From positions 1-64,000 of IMG/VR virus record IMGVR_UViG_3300013132_000018: a DNA stretch of 64,000 nucleotides. The stretch is one strand, 5' to 3'. Made by a program: the position numbers and the translations under genes. The stretch comes from a virus. The number at the start of each line of letters is the position of its first letter. Position 1 is the stretch's first letter. This document shows positions 23,601-30,671 of the stretch, in pieces. Below the pieces are notes generated by a model. The model was not told the origin of the DNA, searched no databases, and saw nothing but the letters and a program-made list of their open reading frames with translations.

Positions 23601-23837
23601 AAGGGCGGTCTGTTCGATCCGTCCATCACTGGCCGGCAAAGCTGGGGTGCCATCAGGCTGCCCCAGCCCATGCCGAATCCGGCAGCCGAGGATGTGATCA
23701 GAAAGCTGCTCGGGTTGACACAGAAAGAGTTTCGTTCGGTGCTGTCCGGCGAGATGGAGTTGCCGGTAGAGACGCTGCAGAGACTGAGACATGAACAACA
23801 AGGAGTTGGACGCGGCAGTGCTGGAAGCGGTGGATAA
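20670..23837 (+). CDS. RNA polymerase beta subunit, C-terminal fragment with intein
   Basis: 1055 residues from GTG, about 697 after removal of the intein. The N-extein holds IGLIPLRSAVAGPRLFYGA and LPLPQAEAPLV (beta around NMQRQAVP), then KSMDDAVVVSDAF and GDKIVMRSGQKGIISEILPDDQMP with LLNPLGIPSRVN (beta catalytic block; both Lys of GDK and QKG kept). YVLKLHHT follows, with the conserved His. After the intein come SNEQPAHGGGETAQAKRLSG and LESRALISSGAYNVLREGA, the beta C-terminal clamp segment. This is the third piece of the subunit begun at 5612 and 7625. Confidence 0.9.
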   Translation: MTPALAEPAGGKWFAPPAGFQRLDKPSEVVCHVDMPTAIQTPRRAVVRGSTLTEADDTDVEFELDSPDQFFGSHIGLIPLRSAVAGPRLFYGARFYNQALPLPQAEAPLVQALADKDEQGRSFDEILGKAAGARLAKADGVVRDVTPDWIELELSDGKREQVELYNKLPFNRKTSLTNTPVVKPGDQVRSGQVLAKSNFTDAEGRLAMGLNARIGLVPYLGKSMDDAVVVSDAFARRLSSEHLYGYDLDNRNGIKFGKAHYAGIFPGRFIKDQLEKLDDDGVVRPGMLVQPGDPLILATRPRVVSSTSAQLGLLSKHMKNARTNAALLWDHDEPGTVTDVVRLPDGSAKVNVQVIEPTRLGDKIVMRSGQKGIISEILPDDQMPRTADGHPLEVLLNPLGIPSRVNNSLVYELLLGKAARKSGKPFKLPAFLPEGQQWDKIVEQHLKDAGLTDTEEVYDPKFGRKLERPVTVGDGYVLKLHHTSASKISTRGQGSYTCFDDITEVCTRRGWVAWPDVTADDEFATADDGKLVFSRASRITKEFYSGELVGFEGRYLDWLVTPNHNLLVKFRKPSSRLRMERADALFGRSFYVPQFGFAELHGRNPRRFVLSGRVIRDTLGRVYNTPGFECEFEDFADFAGWWLSEGEVRLTEGRVKLYQSEKANPAKFQQIESLLKRLGVAFNAIRRNGVGVGWQFANKSLAFFLASEFGSGSVNKKIPEFMLSAGLSARRRMYSSMMLGDGTADSSGMDVCYNTCSKRLADDFQRLCIGLGFGSVISYRPATTSSAIRGRVVHSGPIWRCGVSLRRKFALVENYSNRPTRHYRQHYEGFVYCATIPVTGLLLVRRNGKPMWSGNSNEQPAHGGGETAQAKRLSGLESRALISSGAYNVLREGATLRGQRNDEYWRQLRMGLQPRDPGRPFMFSKFLAMLSGAGYLARKLPKDRYRLQFMTDRDLDGLNPTELSNGEIVDIGTFEPVKGGLFDPSITGRQSWGAIRLPQPMPNPAAEDVIRKLLGLTQKEFRSVLSGEMELPVETLQRLRHEQQGVGRGSAGSGG
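22161..23234 (+). other. Intein with LAGLIDADG endonuclease inside the beta fragment
   Basis: 358 residues. Block A: CFDDITEVCTRRGWVAWPDV, with Cys1 and T-E-V. Block B: LDWLVTPNHNLLV with the TxxH of splicing domains. C-terminal blocks: VYCATIPVTGLLLVRRNGKP and MWSGN, ending Asn with Ser as the first C-extein residue; the penultimate residue is Gly, not the common His. Two LAGLIDADG-type helices, DFAGWWLSEGEV and MMLGDGTAD, mark a homing endonuclease. Codon use in the intein is more AT-rich than in the exteins. Excision joins GSYT to SNEQP, a normal beta sequence. Confidence 0.93.
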
Positions 23838-24231
23838 CGGCCACGTTGCCCTGAAGCAGTTGAAGGAAAGGTTGGCGGAGGTGTTTAGGAACGACAAAGA
23901 CATCGGCAAGCCATCGTTTGGTGGGCGCGTAGATATGAGGATCGACGCGCTGGTTCAACGCGACCTGTTGCTTCGATTTGGCAAAGATCGATTCAAGCCC
24001 ACTGGGCGGCGTAGCTGGGAGGTTCACGTCTATGCTCGCCAGCATTCGGTCGATCCGATTGCCAAGTGGTTGATTGAAGATCGAACTGAGCGAGAGGCGC
24101 GCAAGGAGGCTGAGGCTGACATACGCCGGGAGTATCCTGCCGCTGAGGATTGGACGTTGAACGAAAGACCATGGAGCTTATGCAGATTACCCCGATCCAA
24201 GGTTTCAAAGCCATCACAGCCGTCTCGTTGA
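23791..24231 (+). CDS. Basic winged-helix-like hypothetical protein
   Basis: 146 residues; ATG lies 47 bases inside the end of the beta C fragment. Starts MNNKELDAAVLEAVDNGHVA, then DMRIDALVQRDLLLRFG and a strongly charged C-terminal helix (EDRTEREARKEAEADIRREY). A small DNA-binding fold is possible. It overlaps the DHFR gene by about 60 bases, so the C-terminal 20 residues are less certain. Confidence 0.5.
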   Translation: MNNKELDAAVLEAVDNGHVALKQLKERLAEVFRNDKDIGKPSFGGRVDMRIDALVQRDLLLRFGKDRFKPTGRRSWEVHVYARQHSVDPIAKWLIEDRTEREARKEAEADIRREYPAAEDWTLNERPWSLCRLPRSKVSKPSQPSR

Positions 24232-24701
24232 ACGGCTGCATCGGCAAGGATGGGCGACTACCGTGGCATTTGCCGGAAGACCTGCAGTGGTTCAAGGAAA
24301 CCACCCTGGGTGGAACCCTGGTGATGGGCCGCAAGACCTACGACTCGGTTGGCTGCCTGCCTGGTCGTGGGCTGGTGGTCGTCAGCCGTTCTGCGGTGGT
24401 CGCCAACTGCTGCGCTTTCGATGTTCCGCCTGCGCACTTGATCGAGCATGTGCGAACGCTGACCAGCGGAGGGCACCGGCTGTGGTTGTGCGGTGGTGCC
24501 CAGACTTATCGGGAGTTCTTGCCGTGGTGTGAGGAGCTTTACGTGACACTGGTGCGGCAGATGGTGGATGGCGACGCCTTCTTTCCGCCCGTCAGTGCAC
24601 GCGAGTTCCGGGTGCAGGAGGTGCTGCGGGACACGCCCGAGCTTCAGATTGTGAGGATGAGGAACGCAGCTTTGTTTGGTGACCATGGCCTACGAGATTG
24701 A
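24171..24701 (+). CDS. folA: Dihydrofolate reductase
   Basis: 176 residues from ATG (alternatives at 24150 and 24180), normal length for the enzyme. Motifs: FKAITAVSLNGCIGKDGRLPWHLPEDLQWFK, with the folate- and NADPH-site residues of bacterial DHFR, then GTLVMGRKTYDSVG, RGLVVVSRS and LWLCGGAQTY (NADPH-binding GG). It reduces dihydrofolate to tetrahydrofolate, needed for thymidylate synthesis. Directly follows the beta C-terminal fragment. Confidence 0.93.
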   Translation: MELMQITPIQGFKAITAVSLNGCIGKDGRLPWHLPEDLQWFKETTLGGTLVMGRKTYDSVGCLPGRGLVVVSRSAVVANCCAFDVPPAHLIEHVRTLTSGGHRLWLCGGAQTYREFLPWCEELYVTLVRQMVDGDAFFPPVSAREFRVQEVLRDTPELQIVRMRNAALFGDHGLRD

Positions 24702-25245
24702 AGTGTTGGATGGAGACGGTTGGACGGTGCAGATGCTGCTATACCTGCGGCTGAATAAAAGCCGATTCTGGGTGCATGAGATGCGGCGGTTTCCGCGTGG
24801 CAAAAGGTCGGTGGTGTCGCTGCACAAGATCCGACTGAAGCATTCCAAGGGCTACTGCGGCAATCATCCCGGCGCGTGCGCGTTGACGGGTGATGCTGCT
24901 CCGCATCGCCGGGGCAACTGGCTTGAGGGTGCTGATTGGGTGGCGTTTCACGACATGGTCAATGATATGCTGGATGCCGCGAAGGTGCAGGCCAACGTGC
25001 ATTCGGCGGGTCGGCGGTTTTGGATCCGTCGCGGCAATCAGCGCCGTGTCCGGTTCTGGGGGCGCAATCTGCTCACGCGCGCGGCAGAGTTCTTTCCAGA
25101 CGAGCCGGACAGTTACGTGGTCAATGTAGGTGGCAGTGGACTGCGCAGCGTATTTCCTCCAGGAACTCCTGGCATCCCAGAATGGCGGGTGGAAGCCGAA
25201 CAGATGCAACCTTATGTCGAATTGTTCAGAGCCGGTGTGCATTGA
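24685..25245 (+). CDS. Hypothetical protein
   Basis: 186 residues from the ATG in GACCATGGCC; an in-frame TTG/GTG lies just before. It starts MAYEIEVLDGDGWTVQMLLY and contains a Cys/His-rich stretch YCGNHPGACALTGDAAPHRR (residues about 55-75) that may bind metal. Overlaps the DHFR gene end by 17 bases. No family recognised. Confidence 0.55.
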   Translation: MAYEIEVLDGDGWTVQMLLYLRLNKSRFWVHEMRRFPRGKRSVVSLHKIRLKHSKGYCGNHPGACALTGDAAPHRRGNWLEGADWVAFHDMVNDMLDAAKVQANVHSAGRRFWIRRGNQRRVRFWGRNLLTRAAEFFPDEPDSYVVNVGGSGLRSVFPPGTPGIPEWRVEAEQMQPYVELFRAGVH

Positions 25246-25699
25246 GCCGGCGCGGTGGAGCAAGGACCATTGGTCCTGCTTGCTGTTCCTGGAGACGGTC
25301 ATCGTCGATCATCGCGGCACGTTTTCAGACCGGCTGCGCATGAGCATGCGAACTAACCCGGAGACGCATCCGGCGTATGGTTACTGGCTGCACGATGCGC
25401 CACGTTGGCGGGCTGAGTGGGGCACTCGTGTGTTCTACAGCGATGTGGGAACCAACCTGGTTCGCCTGGACGCGCATGATGACTGGGATTGCCTGGAAGA
25501 CATGGAGTCATCCGGTTTGCTGGTGAACCGTGGTTCTGCCATGAATCCGGCGCTGCGTCTGACTGACCGAGGGGTTCGTTTGCACGGCATGGCAAGGACG
25601 CATCGTGCCGATGGCAAGAAGTTGGTGGACTTCCGGATTTCTCCGGAGACGTGGGAAGGTCTGGTGCGAATTTATGATCAAGCAGAACGCGGGGTTTAA
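25214..25699 (+). CDS. Hypothetical protein
   Basis: 161 residues from ATG (MSNCSEPVCIEPARW). Contains a long, well-conserved-looking section with TVIVDHRGTFSDRLRMSMRT and a C-terminal RISPETWEGLVRIYDQA segment. Two Cys near the start only. Overlaps the previous gene by 32 bases and the dUTPase-like gene by 26. Family unknown. Confidence 0.55.
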   Translation: MSNCSEPVCIEPARWSKDHWSCLLFLETVIVDHRGTFSDRLRMSMRTNPETHPAYGYWLHDAPRWRAEWGTRVFYSDVGTNLVRLDAHDDWDCLEDMESSGLLVNRGSAMNPALRLTDRGVRLHGMARTHRADGKKLVDFRISPETWEGLVRIYDQAERGV

Positions 25700-26597
25700 G
25701 CATAAGCTCTCCAAGGAGGCTGTGGATGCGCTGTTCAAGCCGTGTCCGGTCTGTGCGGCACGGGCGCACTTGCATGTGCAGCGTGGGCGTCCGCTTGGCT
25801 GCCGTTGTGCCGATCAGGGCGATCTTTTGACGGCGCTGTATCGGCTGGCAGTGCCGGACTTCGACCGGTTTGAGAAGCTGCCCGGGTATCCGGTCGTCAA
25901 TCTGGCCACTGGCGACTACTTGATGCGGGCCTGGGTGCGTCGGGATCAGCGCCTGTCTCCGGACGTGATGGCGGGCGGCGCCTGGATGAACAGCGGGTTC
26001 TCGTCCCGCGAGCGCGTAGAGGTCACCGGCACGCTGCTGGACTTCGAGGTGTGGTTGCCAGAGTCGATGGTGATGTCGGCGCCGACGCCATCGGAAGTCG
26101 AGCCGACTCAGTCAGCCGTGACCATCGTGCCCGAACCTTTGAATCAGTTGCCAGTAACCATGACGACCAACCCGCAAGGTCAGATTGAAGCAGTTGTCAT
26201 CGGACACGGCTTATCGCCTGTCCTCGCTGATCAGCTACAGGAATTGTTCCGCATGCAGCGCCTGCTGAACCAGCGCATCGGCGTCAACACGGACTCGATG
26301 ACGGAAGAGGAGAAGACCAAGTGGCTCCTGAACTACACCCGCGCCATGCAGCAGGAGATGGCCGAACTGACCGACAGCGTCCCGTGGAAGTGGTGGGCCA
26401 AATACCAGAAGTTCGACGAGCAGAACGCGCGCGTGGAGGTTGTTGACCTGTTCCACTTCCTCATCAGCATGGCGCAGGTGCTTGGGATGAGCGCGGACGA
26501 CGTCTTCGCCGCCTACGTAAAGAAGAACGCGGTCAACTTCCAGCGCCAGGAGTCAGGCTACACGCAGAAGGACGCGAACGATTCCAAGCACATCTGA
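25674..26597 (+). CDS. Zinc-motif protein fused to a dimeric dUTPase-like (MazG-fold) domain
   Basis: 307 residues. Residues about 15-40 hold CPVCAARAHLHVQRGRPLGC, a CxxC-type zinc motif, followed by a strand-rich middle part. Residues about 190-300 match the all-alpha dimeric dUTPase family: KTKWLLNYTRAMQQEMAELT, then VPWKWWAKYQKFDEQNARVE (the WKWW and N-x-x-VE signatures), VDLFHFLIS and a VNFQRQ end. It should hydrolyse dUTP to dUMP and keep uracil out of DNA. The zinc half is unusual for this family, which is normally single-domain; an internal start is an alternative. Confidence 0.8.
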   Translation: MIKQNAGFKHKLSKEAVDALFKPCPVCAARAHLHVQRGRPLGCRCADQGDLLTALYRLAVPDFDRFEKLPGYPVVNLATGDYLMRAWVRRDQRLSPDVMAGGAWMNSGFSSRERVEVTGTLLDFEVWLPESMVMSAPTPSEVEPTQSAVTIVPEPLNQLPVTMTTNPQGQIEAVVIGHGLSPVLADQLQELFRMQRLLNQRIGVNTDSMTEEEKTKWLLNYTRAMQQEMAELTDSVPWKWWAKYQKFDEQNARVEVVDLFHFLISMAQVLGMSADDVFAAYVKKNAVNFQRQESGYTQKDANDSKHI

Positions 26598-26998
26598 TGA
26601 GCGACTGGGTTCTGGAGATGCGGCTGCGGTTGGCTGGCGATCCCGTGCAGATGCGGGAGCCGTTGCTGGCCGCAGCCGGCGATCCATGCAGCTTGCTGAA
26701 TGGCTGGGAGGACATGTCGGCGTCGGTTGTGTCCCAGAGCAAGTGTGACATCGAGTTCAAGCTGGCGCAGTGCGGCATGCCCGAGACGGCCATCGCCCAC
26801 AGTGCCCGGCTGGCCAGGCAGTTCTCCAGCACCAAGGTGACGCTGTATTGGCTGGCCGTTGAGCAATGCACGGTCGGACGGGTGATGTTTCGCCACGGCC
26901 AGCAGCAACTCAACGAGCGGTTCGCGGTGACCAGGAAGTTCCGCAGGATGACCAAAGCCTGGTTTCAAGTGGACCTGAGTCCTTCAGTTCAAAGCTAG
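26597..26998 (+). CDS. Hypothetical protein
   Basis: 133 residues; the ATG shares its A with the preceding TGA. Starts MSDWVLEMRLRLAGDPVQ; a central KCDIEFKLAQC segment has two Cys, and the end carries a basic stretch RKFRRMTKAW. It is the last + strand gene before the only minus-strand gene, whose 3' end overlaps it by 15 bases (convergent). Family unknown. Confidence 0.6.
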   Translation: MSDWVLEMRLRLAGDPVQMREPLLAAAGDPCSLLNGWEDMSASVVSQSKCDIEFKLAQCGMPETAIAHSARLARQFSSTKVTLYWLAVEQCTVGRVMFRHGQQQLNERFAVTRKFRRMTKAWFQVDLSPSVQS

Positions 26999-27337
26999 GT
27001 CTGGATCTTCACCACCTCGCCGGTGTGCCCAAGGCTGTTGTGGTAGTTTTGGGTTGCGCGGCTGGTTGAGTGGATCAGACAGCATCGGCACGGTCTGTCC
27101 GGCCAGATGATGGTCACAGTCTGGCAGGAATGCGATCTGCCCGTCTTTGATCCAGGCGTGGCACCGAGGGTTGGCTGGCAGCAGCAGTGACGGGCTGACT
27201 GTTGGCCGCTCAAGATCACCGTTCCAGGTCCAAATCCCTCCGGTGATGGGGTTGGGCTTGGTCACCCAGATGCCATGCAACTCCCGGCAGCCTGGACAGT
27301 GGAACACCAGAACATCGGAAACTATCGACAATACCAT
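26984..27337 (-). CDS. DUF6527-like zinc-motif protein, the only minus-strand gene
   Basis: 117 residues on the minus strand. It carries VFHCPGCRELHGIW, then TWNGDLERPTVSPSLLL, CHAWIKDGQIAFLPDCDHHL and AGQTV, in the order seen in a family of phage proteins that I would call DUF6527-like (CPGCG, WNGD, PTFSPS, C.ELADC.H). The Cys and His spacing suggests a zinc site. Its ATG at 27335-27337 shares the sequence CATG with the ATG of the + strand gene at 27336. It must be transcribed from a promoter inside the next gene. Confidence 0.72.
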   Translation of the reverse strand: MVLSIVSDVLVFHCPGCRELHGIWVTKPNPITGGIWTWNGDLERPTVSPSLLLPANPRCHAWIKDGQIAFLPDCDHHLAGQTVPMLSDPLNQPRNPKLPQQPWAHRRGGEDPDLALN

Positions 27338-27578
27338 GCCTGATAATGACAGAGGCGCTGAGCCAGCGAAAGACGAGGATGACGACGGTAAGCTGGAATG
27401 CTGCGAGTGCGGCAAGACGATAACCGAGGCCGAGGATGTCTCCAGCTTCTGCGGGTCTATCTGCGAAGAATGTGCGCCCAAGCACGCGCGCCAGTGCGGC
27501 GTATGCTGTAGTGATTTTCTGTCGCGGGGGTTGGTGGAAGAGGACGACCTGAAAGAATCAGTCAACGAACAAACATGA
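27336..27578 (+). CDS. Acidic zinc-ribbon protein, divergent partner
   Basis: 80 residues. A very acidic N-terminus (MPDNDRGAEPAKDEDDD) is followed by CCECGKTITEAEDV, CGSICEEC and CGVCC, four Cys pairs in order that suggest two zinc sites. The start codon overlaps that of the minus-strand gene. Ends in a short acidic tail overlapping the next ATG. A regulator of the divergent pair is conceivable but not shown. Confidence 0.6.
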   Translation: MPDNDRGAEPAKDEDDDGKLECCECGKTITEAEDVSSFCGSICEECAPKHARQCGVCCSDFLSRGLVEEDDLKESVNEQT

Positions 27579-27919
27579 GCGCTACCACGACGGTGGATCT
27601 GGCCAAGGTCAGCTACGCCACATTCTTCTTCGAGACTGCGGACGGTCAGTGTCGCGCGAAGCGCAGGCCGGCCAGCATGACCGTGCATGGTCGGCCTGTG
27701 GCTGAGCACGAGCCGGCGTTCCGGCTGGACAGTCATCCCGACGAGACGGTCGGCCAGCGGGCCGTCCGGCTTGGTCTGGTGGACCGGTGGATTCCGGTGG
27801 TGGTCCTGCGCATCTCCAGTGCGGACAAGCTCAGGTTCACCGGTGAGCGCGCCGAGAAGCTGTGGGATGCCTGGAACGCCCGGGTGTTCGGTGGAGGTCG
27901 AAAGGCGTCCCGTGGCTGA
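27575..27919 (+). CDS. Hypothetical protein
   Basis: 114 residues, mostly beta-strand-like (TVDLAKVSYATFFFETADGQ, WIPVVVLRISSADKLRF) with a helical end (EKLWDAWNARVFGG). ATG overlaps the previous stop by 4 bases. No family recognised. Confidence 0.55.
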   Translation: MSATTTVDLAKVSYATFFFETADGQCRAKRRPASMTVHGRPVAEHEPAFRLDSHPDETVGQRAVRLGLVDRWIPVVVLRISSADKLRFTGERAEKLWDAWNARVFGGGRKASRG

Positions 27920-28097
27920 CGGCGCTTTGTCTGCGGCTCTGCGCGTGGCGTTCGAGTCCTGGATTTCGCAGATGCCTTACGAGCGGTCGGTGGACCGCTG
28001 GCCGGACAACGAAATTGAATTTGCCTGGCCTGGTCAATACAAGGACATCTCGGTGCAACTGGCCTGGGAGGCCTGGCAGGAAGGAAGAAAACTGTGA
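27912..28097 (+). CDS. Small hypothetical protein
   Basis: 61 residues from GTG overlapping the preceding stop. Trp-rich: AFESWISQMPY, SVDRWPDNEIEFAWPGQ and LAWEAWQEGRKL. The pattern resembles small phage proteins with the W.....A..W.EGR ending. Function unknown. Confidence 0.55.
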   Translation: MADGALSAALRVAFESWISQMPYERSVDRWPDNEIEFAWPGQYKDISVQLAWEAWQEGRKL

Positions 28098-28399
28098 ATA
28101 AACTACACAACGATCTCGACACGGTGGACCGGGCCATGTCGTTTCAAACGGTGGCTTTTGTGCGCCGCGGCATGCTGCATCGGCGCGGCTTTGGTCTGGA
28201 CGCGGTCAAGGACTTGTGGGACTGGGTCAGTGATTTCACATCCACCGCCGCCGAAGGGCAGTTGGCCAACTGCATTGCGGTGTCTGAGTTGTTGAAGATC
28301 GAAGAGGACGACTGCTCGCCGGATGCCGCCAATCTTGCCCGGATGATCGGCATCATGGCCAAGGTGGGCGGGGCTGAGTCGGTTACCTTTGAACAGTGA
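28094..28399 (+). CDS. Hypothetical helical protein
   Basis: 101 residues, GTG start overlapping the previous stop. Helical, with ISxx-type acidic clusters (LLKIEEDDCSPDAANL) and a basic N-terminal section (VRRGMLHRRGFGLDAV). No recognisable family. Confidence 0.55.
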   Translation: MNKLHNDLDTVDRAMSFQTVAFVRRGMLHRRGFGLDAVKDLWDWVSDFTSTAAEGQLANCIAVSELLKIEEDDCSPDAANLARMIGIMAKVGGAESVTFEQ

Positions 28400-28401
28400 G
28401 C

Positions 28402-28773
28402 ATGGAAATTCTGCATATCCTTAAAGCGCCGGGTCAGCCGGTAGTTCGGCTCGCCGGTTTGACTGGTGACAAGTCGGGACCTCCGATCGGTGTCGATGTG
28501 GAGATCGGAGGTTATGGGCCAGTCATCGTGCTGCCGTTGAAGCAGCCTGAAGATCCGCACGGCACGGCCCAGGTAGTGGTGGACTACTTCAACGGCGGTC
28601 TTCAGGCACTGATCTATGACTCTCCGTGTGACGAGCAGGCGGTGGCCATACGTTACAAGGACGATGGCACCATTGCTGAGATTGCGGTTCGGTCCGATCT
28701 GCTGGGCAAGGTCATCAATAACGAGCGCGTGAGTGCATGGCAGGAGGCGCGCGACAAAGGAAAGGCAAGCTGA
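28402..28773 (+). CDS. Hypothetical protein
   Basis: 123 residues from ATG; a GTG at 28396 overlaps the previous stop and is an alternative start. Strand-rich first half (HILKAPGQPVVRLAGLTGD) and a charged second half ending AWQEARDKGKAS. Its stop overlaps the next ATG. Family unknown. Confidence 0.55.
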   Translation: MEILHILKAPGQPVVRLAGLTGDKSGPPIGVDVEIGGYGPVIVLPLKQPEDPHGTAQVVVDYFNGGLQALIYDSPCDEQAVAIRYKDDGTIAEIAVRSDLLGKVINNERVSAWQEARDKGKAS

Positions 28774-29027
28774 TGGCTGCGCGCACTTACGACGTGGTGC
28801 ACTTTGCCTACTGCGGTATGTCCATTCCGTTGCTGGAGGATGTGGACTACGAGTCGGCCCGGGAACGGTTCAAGCAGAGGATTGGCTATTTCCGGCGTCA
28901 GTTTGGTGGCGAGGTGGTGCACCGTGGCCGCAGTGAGGCCGAACTCTGCGAGCCTGAACAGTGCATGATGGTGCCGGATGCCTGCGGCACGCTGAAGATT
29001 GTCCGGCATGGAGAATGGAGCGCCTGA
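28773..29027 (+). CDS. Hypothetical protein
   Basis: 84 residues from ATG, which overlaps the previous TGA, with AAAGGAAAGG upstream as a likely ribosome-binding site. Starts MAARTYDVVHFAYCGMSIP; a GGEVVHRGRSEAELCEPEQC section has two Cys. Family unknown. Confidence 0.55.
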   Translation: MAARTYDVVHFAYCGMSIPLLEDVDYESARERFKQRIGYFRRQFGGEVVHRGRSEAELCEPEQCMMVPDACGTLKIVRHGEWSA

Positions 29028-29215
29028 TGCCAAAGCAAGTAGCGCTGGTTTTGACGGAAGAGCAAGTGCGTGACCTGGCTGACTGGCTGGCGTTTTGCCG
29101 GCGCAGGGTCGAGGCCGATCAGTCGCATACTTGCATGCTGAATTGTTTCAAGTCTTCGCTTGGACCGCTGCAGGATGTGGTTGGTTGTGCGGTCACCAAG
29201 CTGGTTGAATCATGA
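29027..29215 (+). CDS. Small helical protein
   Basis: 62 residues (MPKQVALVLTEEQVRDLADW...). An ATG at 29015 would add four residues. The section VLTEEQVRDLADWLAFCRRR is a clear helix with an acidic face. No family recognised; overlap with the previous gene is one base. Confidence 0.55.
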   Translation: MPKQVALVLTEEQVRDLADWLAFCRRRVEADQSHTCMLNCFKSSLGPLQDVVGCAVTKLVES

Positions 29216-29787
29216 GCGCAGATTCCTCTAAAGCAGTGTTTTACGGTCCGGAACGGTTGTTCGACCTGGAAGTCTTTCGGACGTTGCCCGAAGATCAGCG
29301 CACTGCTGTGTTTATGCTGATTCAGCAGCGCAGCCAGCAGTTGCGGCTACAACGGTGGAGCCAGGTGTCGGAGGACGTGCTTCATGCCGCGCTGAACATC
29401 TACCGGGCTGACGCTGGCGGATGTGTTCCAGACGATGAGATTGGTGACGATGTGAACAAGGCGGTCGAGACCAAGTTCTACGACTTCATGCACGTCGTCC
29501 GCGATCTGGCGGAGTGGAAACTTCGCCGCCGGCGTTACCGTCCGGCGTTAAACATCATCGTCTGGCCGTCCTACGAGGACAGCACCGTGTCAATCATCTA
29601 CGACCAGGACAAGCCGCTGTTCTACCTATGGCACTGTCAGAAAGCATGGACGTTCAATTTCTCGACCACTGAGGAGGTGGCCGTAGAACTGCTGCGCCTC
29701 GCCGGCAACGTCGAGCGCAGCTATGCCCGGTTAAGTAAGGTGCGTCGCAGTTTGCCGAGGCTCTTCTCGGCGACTTCGGCGATGTAG
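29212..29787 (+). CDS. Hypothetical protein
   Basis: 191 residues, ATG overlapping the previous stop. Long helical stretch around FMLIQQRSQQLRLQRWSQV, an acidic loop, then a strand-rich C-terminal part with VSIIYDQDKPLFYLWHCQ. Ends in TAG. Last gene of its overlapping run; 140 non-coding bases follow. Confidence 0.55.
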   Translation: MSADSSKAVFYGPERLFDLEVFRTLPEDQRTAVFMLIQQRSQQLRLQRWSQVSEDVLHAALNIYRADAGGCVPDDEIGDDVNKAVETKFYDFMHVVRDLAEWKLRRRRYRPALNIIVWPSYEDSTVSIIYDQDKPLFYLWHCQKAWTFNFSTTEEVAVELLRLAGNVERSYARLSKVRRSLPRLFSATSAM

Positions 29788-29927
29788 CTCCCTGGGAAAA
29801 CCATCATGCAAGCTAACCATCAAACGGCAGGGTGTGGAGTGATGAATGTGCGACGTTGAGCGTCCGACAGGCAAGATTTACGGGTGATATTTGGACCGGC
29901 CCCGCAGGGGCCAGGTTCTTTAGCTGT
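29788..29927 (+). other. Intergenic region with short hairpin
   Basis: 140 bases with no convincing gene. A possible 17-codon leader frame starts at the ATG near 29805. A GGCCCC / GGGGCC hairpin with a GCA loop near 29899-29913 precedes CTTTAG, like a weak terminator or leader element for the gene at 29928. Confidence 0.35.
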
Positions 29928-30281
29928 ATGCCGAAAGAAAGTTTTGCGGAGACGCTGCATCTGTCCACCAGCAAGATGCTGATGGATCTGGCACGCGAGA
30001 ATGAGGAAGGCGCCATCATCCTGGATGGGCTTGATGCTGCCGTGCTGGGGGTGGTTTCCAGATGCGGTCAGGCGCCGTGCCTGCTGTATTCCTCCGAGCG
30101 CATCGTGCGCATCCTGATGGAACGGGACGGCATGACTCGCGAGGACGCGGAGGAGTTCTTCGACTTCAACACCGCTGGAGCCTATATGGGAGAGCGCACG
30201 CCGCTTTTCCTGCATGATATTGAGTTCCCTGCGTTGCTGCGCTGGACCAACGAGAACGAAACTGAAAATGCCAAAAATTAA
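29928..30281 (+). CDS. Conserved phage protein (EDAEEFFDFN family)
   Basis: 117 residues. The C-terminal block MERDGMTREDAEEFFDFNTA followed by GAYMGERTPLFL matches a protein common in phages of proteobacteria, where it reads ...MSREDAEEHFSFNIEGAYLGE. The N-terminal half holds a LDGLDAAVLGVV helix. Function unknown. First gene after a non-coding gap, so it may begin a transcription unit. Confidence 0.65.
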   Translation: MPKESFAETLHLSTSKMLMDLARENEEGAIILDGLDAAVLGVVSRCGQAPCLLYSSERIVRILMERDGMTREDAEEFFDFNTAGAYMGERTPLFLHDIEFPALLRWTNENETENAKN

Positions 30282-30671
30282 GAAGCGGTATTCTCCAGCC
30301 CCAGTGCCTGAACTTCGCACAGTGGCGTTCATCCGGAGTGACCATAGTTATCCCGATGGCGTTGAAACGCTTGCCTTGCTACAGGTCCGCACACACGTCA
30401 CCAGCCGGGATGAACTTGCCGTTCGATTGCGCGAGGCTGTGCACCAGTGGACGCTCTGCACGGAGCTTGGTGCGCGGGTGCGCAAGGAGAGTTCAGAAGA
30501 CACCAACATCGGGGATCTTGCCAGCTACGACGTGCTGGATGTCCGCCGGTGCTGGACCGATTGCTGGATGAGCAGGGCTTGACTGAGGTGCGTCTGCTGG
30601 CGGTGTTTGATGACGGGCCTTCGCTGCCCTACGACATGCTGCTGATTCGCCCTACCGAAGATGAAAAGTGA
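30268..30671 (+). pseudogene. Conserved phage protein with an apparent frameshift
   Basis: From ATG at 30268 the frame gives 104 residues; its natural-looking sequence runs to SYDVLD, with SSEDTNIGDLASYD near residue 85, then ends in an unlikely VRRCWTDCWMSRA. The -1 frame continues sensibly from about 30540 (CPPVLDRLLDEQGLTEVRLLAVF...SYDMLLIRPTED) to a stop at 30671. Phage homologues in memory have D.NIGDL followed by a LL...GI... section in one frame. No slippery heptamer is visible near the shift point, so a one-base deletion or sequencing error is more likely than programmed frameshifting. A separate small gene from GTG at 30549 is the alternative. Confidence 0.6.
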
